A stretch of DNA of 64,000 nucleotides from Desulforhopalus sp. IMCC35007 (lineage in GTDB: Bacteria; Desulfobacterota; Desulfobulbia; Desulfobulbales; Desulfocapsaceae). The position numbers and the translations under genes were made by a program. The number at the start of each line of letters is the position of its first letter. Within the stretch, counting starts at the first letter, position 1. This document shows, one piece after another, positions 9,306 through 17,664 of the stretch. The notes beneath the pieces were generated by a model that saw only the letters and a list, made by a program, of their open reading frames with translations, was not told where the DNA came from and did no database searches. The stretch covers positions 248,001 through 312,000 of the forward strand of contig NZ_SWCN01000002.1 in the NCBI RefSeq assembly GCF_005116575.1. Reading direction: 5' to 3'.

Positions 9306-9340
9306 GGCGGCGGGGTGTCTCCGCCGCCGATTTTCTTTTT
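9306..9340 (+). terminator. Strong terminator/attenuator inside the nucleoside ABC operon
   Basis: A perfect 8-bp all-GC stem (GGCGGCGG 9306-9313, CCGCCGCC 9321-9328) with a 7-base loop is followed by GATTTTCTTTTT. It stands between the binding-protein gene and the ATPase gene, 10 bases before the ATPase start codon. Partial read-through would give high binding-protein and low transporter mRNA. Confidence 0.85.
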
Positions 9341-9350
9341 AAGAGGAACT

Positions 9351-10907
9351 ATGCAGGATTCTACTCCTTTTCTCCAGCTTCTGGGCATCAGTAAAAAATT
9401 TGGTTCGGTTACGGCCTTAAGCAAGGTCAGCCTCAGCCTCCACCAAGGTGAAATACTGGCCCTGCTCGGAGAAAATGGTGCGGGCAAGACAACGCTGATG
9501 AATATCCTCTTTGGCCACTATGTCGCGGATTCAGGGTCCATTACCTTGAATGGAAAAGAGCTGCCTTCCGGATCGCCCCGCCATGCGTTAAAAGCGGGGC
9601 TTGGCATGGTGCATCAGCACTTCACCCTTGCTGATAATATGTCGGTTTTTGATAATATTACCCTCGGCACTGAGCCGCTGTTTGCCTTTCGCCGCAAAAA
9701 AAGCGAAGCCATCAGGAAAATAAAAGATCTTATAAACGCCTATGAACTTGATGTTGATCATAGATCCCTTGTGAAACATCTTTCCGTGGGCCAGCGTCAG
9801 CGTGTAGAAATCCTCAAGGCCCTTTATCGGGATACCAGGATCCTCATCTTAGATGAACCGACAGCTGTACTCACTCCCCAGGAGAGCGAACACCTTTTTG
9901 CAACACTCCGTCTGCTTGTCGACAAGGGGCTGGCAATTATTTTTATTACCCACAAATTAAAAGAAGTTATAGGTGTGAGTGATCGTTGTCTTGTGTTGCG
10001 CCACGGCGTTGTAACCTATGAGCATCGTACCTCTGAGACCGACATGGATACCCTGGCCCGCGAGATGGTGGGAGGTGAGGTACCAAAAGTTGAAGTGCTT
10101 CCTGGGGCGCCAGGTGAGACTGTTCTCAGCCTGCATATGGTGAGTGCCTGTGATCGACATGGATTTTCCCTTCTGCATGAGGCCTCGCTTCATCTGCGCA
10201 GTGGTGAGATCCTAGGTATTGCAGGAGTTTCAGGAAACGGTCAGGGCCATCTGGCCGATCTCATTTCCGGTCTGCTGTCACCGTCATCAGGAAGTTTTGA
10301 GCTGCTGGGAGAAGAAGTTGTCCGACTGGGCCCTGTTGATATGGTACGCCGGGGGGTGGGACGAATCCCCGAGGATCGGACGGGAACCGGTTTAATCGGT
10401 GATATGAACGTGCAGGAAAACCTTATTCTGGAAAATTACTGGAAGAAAGAGGTGAGCCGTTATGGCCTGTTGAAGGCCTCGTTTATGAAGAAAAATTCAG
10501 AAGAGATTACCAGCCGTTATGATGTTCGCTGTGGAGGAGAGGAACTGCCTGTCCGGATGATGTCCGGAGGAAATATGCAAAAACTCATTCTCGGCAGGGT
10601 GCTGTCAGAAAAACCCTCCGTGATAATGGCCAACCAGCCGACCTGGGGGCTGGATGTCGGGGCGGCCACCTTTGTTCACAGTCAGCTGATCAGTGCCAGC
10701 CGAAGCGGAGCAGGGGTTATCATCATTTCTGAAGATCTTGATGAACTTTTCAAGGTAGCCGATGTGATACAGGTTATGTACCAGGGAAGCCTCTCGGCCC
10801 CCATACAGCCAAGTGCCACCAACGCAAGGGAAATGGGACTGGCAATGAGCGGGCATCTGGACGTGTTCACCATGGTTTCTCCAGAGGAGGCGTGCCATGC
10901 GGCTTGA
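9351..10907 (+). CDS. ABC transporter ATPase with two nucleotide-binding domains (NupO/YufO-like)
   Basis: The 518-residue protein is a tandem ATPase of the sugar/nucleoside importer type. Domain 1 has Walker A G40-E-N-G-A-G-K-T47, signature L-S-V-G-Q-R-Q-R and Walker B I-L-I-L-D-E-P. Domain 2 (from about residue 255) has a degenerate Walker A (G-V-S-G-N-G-Q-G), a signature M-S-G-G-N-M-Q-K, and N-Q-P-T-W-G-L-D in place of a normal Walker B/D-loop. Catalytic asymmetry of this kind is usual in the family. The ATG at 9351 follows AAGAGG. It overlaps the first permease gene by 11 bases. It energises import by the neighbouring permeases. Confidence 0.92.
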   Translation: MQDSTPFLQLLGISKKFGSVTALSKVSLSLHQGEILALLGENGAGKTTLMNILFGHYVADSGSITLNGKELPSGSPRHALKAGLGMVHQHFTLADNMSVFDNITLGTEPLFAFRRKKSEAIRKIKDLINAYELDVDHRSLVKHLSVGQRQRVEILKALYRDTRILILDEPTAVLTPQESEHLFATLRLLVDKGLAIIFITHKLKEVIGVSDRCLVLRHGVVTYEHRTSETDMDTLAREMVGGEVPKVEVLPGAPGETVLSLHMVSACDRHGFSLLHEASLHLRSGEILGIAGVSGNGQGHLADLISGLLSPSSGSFELLGEEVVRLGPVDMVRRGVGRIPEDRTGTGLIGDMNVQENLILENYWKKEVSRYGLLKASFMKKNSEEITSRYDVRCGGEELPVRMMSGGNMQKLILGRVLSEKPSVIMANQPTWGLDVGAATFVHSQLISASRSGAGVIIISEDLDELFKVADVIQVMYQGSLSAPIQPSATNAREMGLAMSGHLDVFTMVSPEEACHAA

Positions 10908-11946
10908 ACCTCGCGAACAGAGTTCCATGGTGTTAAAAGCAATGGTGCCTCTTGGTTCCGCTGCTGCAGCACTTCTGGTCTGTTCCGTTTTAATCGTCTG
11001 GGCGGATGCCTCACCGGTTGAAGCCTTTTTTCTGTTTATTAAAGGCTCTGTCGGCACCAGATTTGCCCTTTCCGAGACTCTGGCAAGGACAATACCGCTG
11101 ATCTTCACCGGTCTTGCTGCCGCCATAGCCTTCAAAGCCAAGCTCTGGAATATCGGGGCGGAAGGACAGTTGTACGGTGGGGCCTGTATTGCCACCTGGC
11201 TTGGAACCGGCATGATCGATCTGCCCGGCTGGCTGATGCTGCCACTGCTCTTTAGCACAGGGGCGCTCGTGGGTGGACTGCTGCTGCTTGGGCCGACCCT
11301 GCTCAAGACCTGGCTTAAAGTGGATGAGGTTGTTACCACGCTGTTACTCAATTTTATAATTATTCTCCTGGTCAATTATCTTGTTTTTGGTCCCTGGAAA
11401 GATCCGATGGCCATGGGCTGGCCCCAGGCAAAAGGCGTGGTGGATGCGGCGGTGCTGCCTACAATCCTTGCAAAAACCAGGTTACATATGGGAATTTTCT
11501 GGGCCCTTGCCAGCGCCTTGCTGCTCTGGGCCTTTATGCGTTTTACTACCTGGGGCTATCAGATCAGGGCAGTTGGTTTCAATCCTGTGGCCAGCCGGTT
11601 TGTGGGTATCAGTGTTAATTCCGTGGTGATACGGACGGCTCTTATCTCAGGGGGACTCGCCGGTTGCGCCGGGGTTTCTGAGTTATGCGGCCTCAAAGGT
11701 TATCTCACCCTTGACCTGTCACCGGGCTTTGGTTATTCGGGGATCGTGGTGGCCATGCTTGCAGCTCTGCATCCTCTTGGAGTGGTTGTGTCCGCATTTT
11801 TTGTGGCGATGCTCTCCATTGGAGCCGATTCTATGAGCCGGTCACTGAATATATCCAATTTTATTGCCGATGTTGCAACGGCGGTGTCTCTTTTGGCAGT
11901 GTTGGTCAGTATGCTCCTTGCCAGATATAAAATACGGTGGAGGTAG
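10897..11946 (+). CDS. ABC transporter permease, nucleoside type (first subunit)
   Basis: This 349-residue membrane protein has about 8-10 hydrophobic helices and the BPD_transp_2-family signature W-N-I-G-A-E-G-Q near residue 85, where the permease meets the ATPase family. It starts 11 bases inside the ATPase gene, showing tight translational linkage, and is followed within 2 bases by the second permease. It matches NupP/YufP-type subunits that form a heterodimeric channel for nucleosides or nucleobases. Confidence 0.9.
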   Translation: MRLEPREQSSMVLKAMVPLGSAAAALLVCSVLIVWADASPVEAFFLFIKGSVGTRFALSETLARTIPLIFTGLAAAIAFKAKLWNIGAEGQLYGGACIATWLGTGMIDLPGWLMLPLLFSTGALVGGLLLLGPTLLKTWLKVDEVVTTLLLNFIIILLVNYLVFGPWKDPMAMGWPQAKGVVDAAVLPTILAKTRLHMGIFWALASALLLWAFMRFTTWGYQIRAVGFNPVASRFVGISVNSVVIRTALISGGLAGCAGVSELCGLKGYLTLDLSPGFGYSGIVVAMLAALHPLGVVVSAFFVAMLSIGADSMSRSLNISNFIADVATAVSLLAVLVSMLLARYKIRWR

Positions 11947-11948
11947 GT

Positions 11949-12890
11949 ATGGATACCCTGCAATTGTTTTTAGAGGCCGGATTCTGGATGGCGGTTGTGC
12001 GCATGGCTACCCCTCTTCTCTTTGGCACCCTGGGAGAGCTCATCTGCGAACGGGCAGGTGTGCTGAACCTTGGCATAGAAGGGATCATGGCCGCTGGCTG
12101 CATGTCTGGCTGGACCTGGGTTTATCTTGGCGGAGATCTCTGGGGCGGGATCCTGTTTGCCGCCTGTGTAGGAGGCGCTTTTGGTCTTTTACACGCAATT
12201 TTCACCGTACATCTCGGGCTTTCCCAGCATGTCACGGGGCTTGGCATAACCATGCTCGCCTCGGCCCTGTCTTCTTTTGTTTTCAGAATGGTTCTACCTG
12301 ATGTGACAACTCCGCCAAAGATTGTTCCTTTTGCACCTATGGATATACCAATTTTAGGTGATATACCTGTTCTGGGTCCAATTATTTTCAATCAGTCTCC
12401 GCTGACCCTGCTGGCCCTTATCCTGGTGTTTTTTGTGGGCTGGTTTCTTAAACACACCCCGGCTGGGCTTGCCCTATGTATGACCGGTGAAAACCCGATG
12501 GCTGTAGAGTCCCAGGGGCTCTCTGTTTTTGCCATTCGAACCTGTGCGGTGGTTGTTGGCAGTGGTCTTATGGCCGTTGGTGGAGCGTTTCTGACCCTGT
12601 CTGCCTTTGATGCTTTTTATATCGGTATGGTTAATGGCAGGGGCTGGATCTGCATTGCTCTTGTGGTCTTTTCCTCATGGAAACCCTCCAAGGCACTTCT
12701 GGGTGTTGTCCTTTTTGCCGCTTTTGATGCCCTGCAGATGAGGGTGCAGCAAGACGTATCGATGGTTATTCCGTACCAGTTTTATCTGATGATGCCCTAT
12801 GTGTTTTCCATCGTGGCCCTGATTATCATGTCCCGACGATCGGCCTACCCGAAAGCACTGCTTGTACCATTTCGTAAAGGTGAAAGATAA
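11949..12890 (+). CDS. ABC transporter permease, nucleoside type (second subunit)
   Basis: The 313-residue product has about eight hydrophobic helices and the family motif L-N-L-G-I-E-G-I-M (about 42-50), equivalent to the W-N-I-G-A-E-G motif of its partner. ATG 11949 is preceded by GGAGG at 11939-11943, five bases away, so it is preferred over the upstream in-frame GTG at 11937, which would overlap the preceding gene. It corresponds to NupQ/YufQ and completes the importer with the binding protein, ATPase and first permease. Confidence 0.9.
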   Translation: MDTLQLFLEAGFWMAVVRMATPLLFGTLGELICERAGVLNLGIEGIMAAGCMSGWTWVYLGGDLWGGILFAACVGGAFGLLHAIFTVHLGLSQHVTGLGITMLASALSSFVFRMVLPDVTTPPKIVPFAPMDIPILGDIPVLGPIIFNQSPLTLLALILVFFVGWFLKHTPAGLALCMTGENPMAVESQGLSVFAIRTCAVVVGSGLMAVGGAFLTLSAFDAFYIGMVNGRGWICIALVVFSSWKPSKALLGVVLFAAFDALQMRVQQDVSMVIPYQFYLMMPYVFSIVALIIMSRRSAYPKALLVPFRKGER

Positions 12891-12899
12891 GGTGAAAAT

Positions 12900-14174
12900 A
12901 TGCTGGATTTAATAGTAAGAAATACTCTCCTGCCGGGACAAAAAAACCCGGTTGATCTTGGAGTACTGAGCGGTAAAATTGTTGAAATGGCCCCGCGGCT
13001 TGATCAGGAATGCAACGAAGAATTTGATGCTGGGGGGTATCTGGTAACGCCACCTTTTGTGGATCCGCACTTTCATATGGATGCGACTCTCTCCCTAGGT
13101 CTGCCACGCTTCAATGAAAGCGGTACTCTGCTCGAAGGCATTCAGATCTGGGGGGAACTGAAGCCGGATCTGACCGCTGAAGCTATCAAAAACAGAGCCC
13201 TTGACCTGCTGCACTGGTCTATTGCCCGTGGGACTCTGGCAATCCGCACCCACGTCGATGTAACGGACCCAAGTCTTTTGGCAGTGGATGTTCTGCTTGA
13301 GGTGAAAAAGGAGATGCAGCAGTGGGTCGATCTGCAGCTTGTTGCCTTTCCCCAGGATGGACTGCTGAGATCCCGTAATGGCAAGGAGTTGCTGCTGGCA
13401 GCCCTTGACAAGGGCGTAGACGTTGTGGGGGGAATACCCCATTTTGAAAAAACGATGGAACAGGGAAGAGAAGCGACGACCTGGCTCTGTGAACTGGCGG
13501 CCAAAAGAGGTCTGCAGGTGGATATGCACTGCGATGAGAGTGATGACCCGCTCTCAAGGCACATCGAACACCTGGCGTACGAGGCAAGTCGGACCGGTCT
13601 TGGAGCAAAGGTGACCGGTTCCCATCTCACCTCCATGCATTCCATGGACAACTACTATGTGACAAAGCTGTTGCCACTGATCGCGGAATCAGGGGTGCAG
13701 GCGATCTGCAATCCGCTTATCAATATCCACCTCCAGGGAAGGCAGGACAGCTACCCCAAAAGACGCGGCTTGACCCGGGTGCCGGAACTTCTTCGGGCCG
13801 GTATAAACGTAGCCTTTGGTCATGACTGTGTCATGGACCCCTGGTACCCGATGGGAAGTCACGACATGCTGGAGGTGGCCCACATGGGCGCGCATTGTCT
13901 GCAAATGCTTGGTGCAGGTCAACTGGGAGATATCTTCTCCATGGTAACGACTCGCGCGGCGGAGGTGATGCAGCTTGAAGATTATGGAATAGAGGTGGGT
14001 AAAGAGGCAAATTTTGTTGTGCTCCAGGCGCGCTCGGTTCTGGATGCTATTCGTCTGAAACCCGCAAGACTTGCGGTCTTTAGAAAAGGTGTCTGTATTG
14101 CAAAGACTCCTGAGCTAAAGGCTGAAGTACGTATTGGTGTGGGGAAAAGGAGTATCGACTTCCTTCACGGATAA
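12900..14174 (+). CDS. codA: Cytosine-deaminase-like amidohydrolase
   Basis: The 424-residue protein shows the CodA pattern of metal ligands: H57-F-H59 in V-D-P-H-F-H-M-D, H210 in M-H-C-D-E (with the catalytic Glu213), and H308-D309 in G-H-D-C-V-M-D-P-W-Y. The F-P-Q-D-G-L segment that lines the pyrimidine site in CodA is also present. Cytosine deaminases convert cytosine to uracil and ammonia in the cytosol; close relatives act on isoguanine or other bases, so the exact substrate is not certain. The gene starts 9 bases after the permease and ends the operon before a strong terminator, so the imported compound is probably its substrate. Confidence 0.85.
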   Translation: MLDLIVRNTLLPGQKNPVDLGVLSGKIVEMAPRLDQECNEEFDAGGYLVTPPFVDPHFHMDATLSLGLPRFNESGTLLEGIQIWGELKPDLTAEAIKNRALDLLHWSIARGTLAIRTHVDVTDPSLLAVDVLLEVKKEMQQWVDLQLVAFPQDGLLRSRNGKELLLAALDKGVDVVGGIPHFEKTMEQGREATTWLCELAAKRGLQVDMHCDESDDPLSRHIEHLAYEASRTGLGAKVTGSHLTSMHSMDNYYVTKLLPLIAESGVQAICNPLINIHLQGRQDSYPKRRGLTRVPELLRAGINVAFGHDCVMDPWYPMGSHDMLEVAHMGAHCLQMLGAGQLGDIFSMVTTRAAEVMQLEDYGIEVGKEANFVVLQARSVLDAIRLKPARLAVFRKGVCIAKTPELKAEVRIGVGKRSIDFLHG

Positions 14175-14181
14175 AATGCAC

Positions 14182-14218
14182 CAGCCCCTCCAACAAGTTG
14201 GAGGGGCTGATGTTTTCT
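14182..14218 (+). terminator. Terminator of the nucleoside/deaminase operon
   Basis: A perfect 13-bp stem (CAGCCCCTCCAAC 14182-14194, complement 14197-14209) with a two-base nominal loop is followed by ATGTTTTCT. It starts 8 bases after the codA-like stop codon. Confidence 0.85.
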
Positions 14219-14285
14219 CTATCAGTCAGGGCGTTGGCAACTCTGGGGTTACTCCCTGACTATGGATTTATTTCAAACCTAAGGA

Positions 14286-14507
14286 TCAGCTCCACCAGAT
14301 CATGCGTTTGGCGGGATTACCGAAGGATTCGAATGAATCCCCGGATTCACGGAGTACGTCTTCCAGGTTTTCAATGGTGAATTCATAACCATCGGCTGCA
14401 GCGAGGGTGATGAAATCTTCTTTTGTTTTGACCGCATCATATTTAAGCCGCATTGCCTCATTTGAACCGCCTGCAATAAGAAGTTCCTCAACATTTTTCT
14501 TCGACAT
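14286..14507 (-). CDS. Nif11-like leader-peptide-type small protein
   Basis: The 73-residue product begins MSKKNVEELL and contains K-T-K-E-D-F-I-T-L-A followed by G-Y-E-F-T-I-E-N-L-E-D-V-L. This is the helix pattern of the Nif11 family, which includes nitrogen-fixation-associated small proteins and leader regions of ribosomally made modified peptides. The ATG at 14507 is chosen over longer in-frame starts because AAGGAGG lies 5-11 bases upstream. No classical Gly-Gly cleavage site with a long Cys/Ser/Thr-rich core follows; the C-terminus is short (ending M-I-W-W-S). No lanthionine synthetase, radical-SAM or peptidase-transporter gene is nearby, so it is an orphan. A sigma-54-type promoter precedes it. 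Function unknown; it may be a nitrogen-status-controlled small protein rather than a RiPP precursor. Confidence 0.8.
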   Translation of the reverse strand: MSKKNVEELLIAGGSNEAMRLKYDAVKTKEDFITLAAADGYEFTIENLEDVLRESGDSFESFGNPAKRMIWWS

Positions 14508-14567
14508 AGCATCCTCCTTTTTTAAACTCATCTTTAAACAACATTTCTTTGCAGTATGCTGTTCTAG

Positions 14568-14583
14568 AGCAAGCCTTGTGCCA
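14568..14583 (-). promoter_or_regulatory. Sigma-54 (-24/-12) promoter of the Nif11-like gene
   Basis: Read on the minus strand, the sequence is TGGCACAAGGCTTGCT. It matches the RpoN consensus TGGCAC-N5-TTGCW with GG and GC exactly ten bases apart. Transcription would start near 14557, leaving a leader of about 50 bases before the ATG. About 95 bp upstream is an imperfect inverted repeat (TGGCAAA/TTTGTCA, 14676-14697) that could be an activator site. A canonical NifA site (TGT-N10-ACA) was not found; TGT-N9-ACA occurs nearby. Confidence 0.82.
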
Positions 14584-14675
14584 TATTGGGTATCTCTTTG
14601 TTTAACATCTTGAAAATAAGCAAAAAAGTGTTGGAGTTGGATGTGAAGTGGCATGAAAGGTAGAGGTATGTATTG

Positions 14676-14697
14676 TGGCAAACTTTCAAATTTGTCA
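14676..14697 (-). promoter_or_regulatory. Possible enhancer-binding site upstream of the sigma-54 promoter
   Basis: TGGCAAA (14676-14682) and TTTGTCA (14691-14697) form an inverted repeat with one mismatch, separated by 8 bases. Its distance of roughly 95 bp upstream of the -24 element suits a bacterial enhancer-binding protein. No specific activator can be named. Confidence 0.3.
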
Positions 14698-14739
14698 TAC
14701 GCCTACAGTTTGGAGAGGAGGTAGCAAGAAGATTGTTGT

Positions 14740-16002
14740 TTAACCGAACTGTGCGATCAGAAAAGAGCTGAGTAAAGGGAAGTAGGTAATGATCATGAGG
14801 GTTATGAGAAGGAGGCCCAGAAAAGGCAGGGTGGAGCGGTACAACTCTGTTACCGGCTTTTCAAAACGGTACGAGGCCAGAAAAAGATTCAGGCCTACGG
14901 GTGGTGTGCAATAGCCGATCTGCAGGTTGGTGAGAAAGATAATACCCAGGTGAATGGGGTCGACTCCGTAGCCGAGAGCGATGGGCAGGATGAGCGGGAC
15001 GATGAGGACCAGGGCCGAGAAGATATCCAACATGGCGCCCACCAGAAGAAGGAAGAGGTTCAGCAGCAGTAAAAAAGAATATTTCGAGTTAATATAGGTC
15101 TGGATAAATTCGAAAAGGCGGCTAGGAACCTGTTGGTCGATCAGATAGTTGGTGGATGCCATGGACGCCGCCAGGATGACAAGAATACCACCAAAGAGCA
15201 CCATCGATTTACTCATGATGGGGAGAAGTTGTGAAAAATTTATATCTCTGTGGATGAATACCTCCACCAGCAGAACATACAAGGCGGTAACCGCAGCGGC
15301 CTCACTGGGTACAAGAATACCACCATAAATTCCACCAATGAGGAAAAAGGGCAGGGGAAACTCCCAGGCGATTTCTTGTATCCCGCTGATAATCTCTTTT
15401 CGGTTGAGTTGTTTTTTGGGTCTGTTTGAGCCGCTTTTAAATATGGAATATCCGGCAAGCAGGAGCAGCATGCAGAGCCCGGGGAGAATTCCGGCCAGAA
15501 ACAGATGGTCAATTCGTGATTCAGCAATTACACCATAGAGGATAAGGGGCAGGCTGGGTGGAAAAAGCAGGCCAAGACTTCCCGAAGAGGTGATAAGGCC
15601 CATGGAAAATTTTTCATCATAGCCGTCGTCTATAAGAGCAGGTAAAAGCAGGCCGCCAAGGGCGAATATTGTAACACCGGAGGCGCCGGTAAAGGCGGTG
15701 AAAACGGCACAGACGAGCAGAGAGACAACGGCGAGGCCTCCTGGCAGCCAGCCCAGAAAAATCTGGGAAAACCTGAGCATTCTTTTCGGGGCGTTACTCT
15801 CTGAGAGAAGCACACCTGCAAAGATAAAAAGAGGCAGGGATACCAGAAGCGGGGTATCGGCCAGTCGCGACATTTCGATAATGACAACCGAAATATCAAT
15901 GTCTGCTGAATAAAATGAGATCAGAGCCAGAGCACTGATAACGAGAAACAGTGGGGTACGAAGAAGAGCCAGGGCGACAATAATTACCTTAAGCAGATTC
16001 AT
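14740..16002 (-). CDS. dctM: TRAP transporter large permease (DctM)
   Basis: The 420-residue protein consists of about 12 transmembrane segments in the DctM/TRAP large-subunit arrangement, including the conserved L-P-L-F-I-F-A-G near residue 57, G-A-S-G-V-T-I-F-A-L-G near 105 and T-P-P-V-G-L-N-L-F near 365. It forms the ion-coupled channel of a TRAP uptake system in the inner membrane. It overlaps the DctQ gene by four bases and is the last gene of the TatT-DctP-DctQ-DctM group. The solute is not identifiable from sequence. Confidence 0.92.
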   Translation of the reverse strand: MNLLKVIIVALALLRTPLFLVISALALISFYSADIDISVVIIEMSRLADTPLLVSLPLFIFAGVLLSESNAPKRMLRFSQIFLGWLPGGLAVVSLLVCAVFTAFTGASGVTIFALGGLLLPALIDDGYDEKFSMGLITSSGSLGLLFPPSLPLILYGVIAESRIDHLFLAGILPGLCMLLLLAGYSIFKSGSNRPKKQLNRKEIISGIQEIAWEFPLPFFLIGGIYGGILVPSEAAAVTALYVLLVEVFIHRDINFSQLLPIMSKSMVLFGGILVILAASMASTNYLIDQQVPSRLFEFIQTYINSKYSFLLLLNLFLLLVGAMLDIFSALVLIVPLILPIALGYGVDPIHLGIIFLTNLQIGYCTPPVGLNLFLASYRFEKPVTELYRSTLPFLGLLLITLMIITYFPLLSSFLIAQFG

Positions 16003-16565
16003 CGTTCCCTCTCACGCCGTTTGCTACTCTGACTGAGGTTCTGGCGCAGTTGCAGCAAGGAAAGGAACAGGTATTTAACCGCCATGCAGAAAAACGCCAA
16101 TGGGAAGATGCTATTCCAGAACCACAGAGGAAGGGAAAGCGGACCGGCAGCGCTGTACTCCCATTCTCCCCTGATAAAAATGACTGCTGCCCAGGTAAGA
16201 CCAGCAGCGACTAGGCAGGAAAAAATATGACAGAGAAGCGCAAGCCAGGGGGCAAAAACAGCTGGCATGTTTTTGCCAATGATATCAAGGGCTATATGTT
16301 TTCCCTGGCCGGTTGCCGCAACAGCTCCAAGGAGGCCGCTCCAGAGCACGAGATAGCGCAGGAGTGGATCTGCCCAGAGCAGGCCGCTGGTGAAAAATGT
16401 TCGCAGGAATATCTGGGTGCAGGCAAGAAGAATCATGGTGATCAGGATGGTCGAGAGGACGAGCTCCTCAAACCTGTTGACAACCCAGGACATCCTGCCG
16501 TCGGCTGGTAAGGCCTCCACCATGGGCGGTGGGTTCCGTTTCTTACTTGCTGCCTCGATATTCAT
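15999..16565 (-). CDS. dctQ: TRAP transporter small permease (DctQ)
   Basis: The 188-residue product has four hydrophobic helices typical of DctQ, preceded by a short polar N-terminus and followed by a basic tail. The helix-1 segment (V-L-S-T-I-L-I-T-M-I-L-L) and the F-L-R-T-F motif after it fit the family. The chosen start lies 23 bases inside the dctP gene; a later in-frame Met is possible. It pairs with DctM in the membrane complex. Confidence 0.85.
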   Translation of the reverse strand: MNIEAASKKRNPPPMVEALPADGRMSWVVNRFEELVLSTILITMILLACTQIFLRTFFTSGLLWADPLLRYLVLWSGLLGAVAATGQGKHIALDIIGKNMPAVFAPWLALLCHIFSCLVAAGLTWAAVIFIRGEWEYSAAGPLSLPLWFWNSIFPLAFFCMAVKYLFLSLLQLRQNLSQSSKRRERER

Positions 16566-17553
16566 CTAAAAGCTCGATGGTTTTATTGTAAATCTGTTCT
16601 GATACTGCATCCGGAATCATCTGCTTCATGGCAAGATCCCGTTTCTCCCTTAATATGCCAATGGTTTCCTTATCTAAAGTGAGAAAAGTATTCCCCCTCT
16701 CTTTGAGGACCTGTTGGGATTCTTCATTACTTTTTCTTGTCTCCGCCAGCAGAATGGGAAAGTAGGTGGAGGCCGCTTTATGAATTATCTCCTGATGGGC
16801 TGGCGGCAATTTGTTGAATTTTTTCGCGTCCAGGGCGAAAACCCCATAGGCATAGCCGTACGGAAAATCCACTATATATTGGGCCTTGGTGAACCACTGC
16901 ATGACAATGGAGCCGTACAAAGAATTATAGACTGTTTCCACGAGGCCGCTTTGTAGCGAGGAAAGGACGTCCGGGATAGTCAGGGATGTCGGAGTGATTC
17001 CAAGAGTTTTCATGAAGGCCTCGGAGATAGGGTCTCCGGTGGGACTCCAGTTTTTGGTATCTTTAAACTTTATATAGTTGTCAATAGGTTTTGTTGACAT
17101 GGCATAGATAAAACCTACCTCGGTCATAGCCACGATTTCGAGGTTGTTCTCCCTGAATTTTTGCATGAAATCAGGCATCAGTCCATTTCTCACATAATCC
17201 ACTTCATCATAGGATTCAAAGAGAAAGGGGATTCCCAGAACCCTGAAATCGGGAACCTGCATGGATACACCGGTCATGGTGAAACCTCCACCCTGGAGTT
17301 GGCCTACCCGCATTTTTCTGATCATCGCCTGGTCATCACCCATCACCCCGCCGGGATAGATACGAAAAGCGACTTCTCCCCCTGTTTCTTTGGTTATGCT
17401 CGCTGCAAATTTATCAAATTGTTCAATCCAGACGGACCCGGCCGGGGCCAGGGTTGCCACTTTAAACAGATATTTTGGAGCTGCTTGAAGAGGGGCAACG
17501 CAGAAGAGGATCAAAAGAGTGAGACTGATGGTGAGAGTACTGAGGCGCTTCAT
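16543..17553 (-). CDS. dctP: TRAP transporter substrate-binding protein (DctP family)
   Basis: The 336-residue protein has a signal peptide (MKRLSTL..., cleavage near P-L-Q-A-A) and the DctP fold: F-K-V-A-T-L-A-P-A-G-S near the start, F-R-I-Y-P-G-G-V-M-G-D with the conserved arginine region, and P-F-L-F-E-S after R-V-L-G-I. It is of the type found next to TatT lipoproteins. GGAG precedes the ATG. It captures the solute in the periplasm for DctQM; the solute is unknown, though the family mostly binds carboxylates and some members bind other small molecules. Confidence 0.9.
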   Translation of the reverse strand: MKRLSTLTISLTLLILFCVAPLQAAPKYLFKVATLAPAGSVWIEQFDKFAASITKETGGEVAFRIYPGGVMGDDQAMIRKMRVGQLQGGGFTMTGVSMQVPDFRVLGIPFLFESYDEVDYVRNGLMPDFMQKFRENNLEIVAMTEVGFIYAMSTKPIDNYIKFKDTKNWSPTGDPISEAFMKTLGITPTSLTIPDVLSSLQSGLVETVYNSLYGSIVMQWFTKAQYIVDFPYGYAYGVFALDAKKFNKLPPAHQEIIHKAASTYFPILLAETRKSNEESQQVLKERGNTFLTLDKETIGILREKRDLAMKQMIPDAVSEQIYNKTIELLDEYRGSK

Positions 17554-17664
17554 TGGTTTCTCCGCATGAAAGTCTGGTGAGGGCTGTTATCTCTCTATTG
17601 TAGTAAAGCTGTGCCTACATTGAAGTGAAATTTACACAAATCATCAATAAAACGATGGAAAAGA

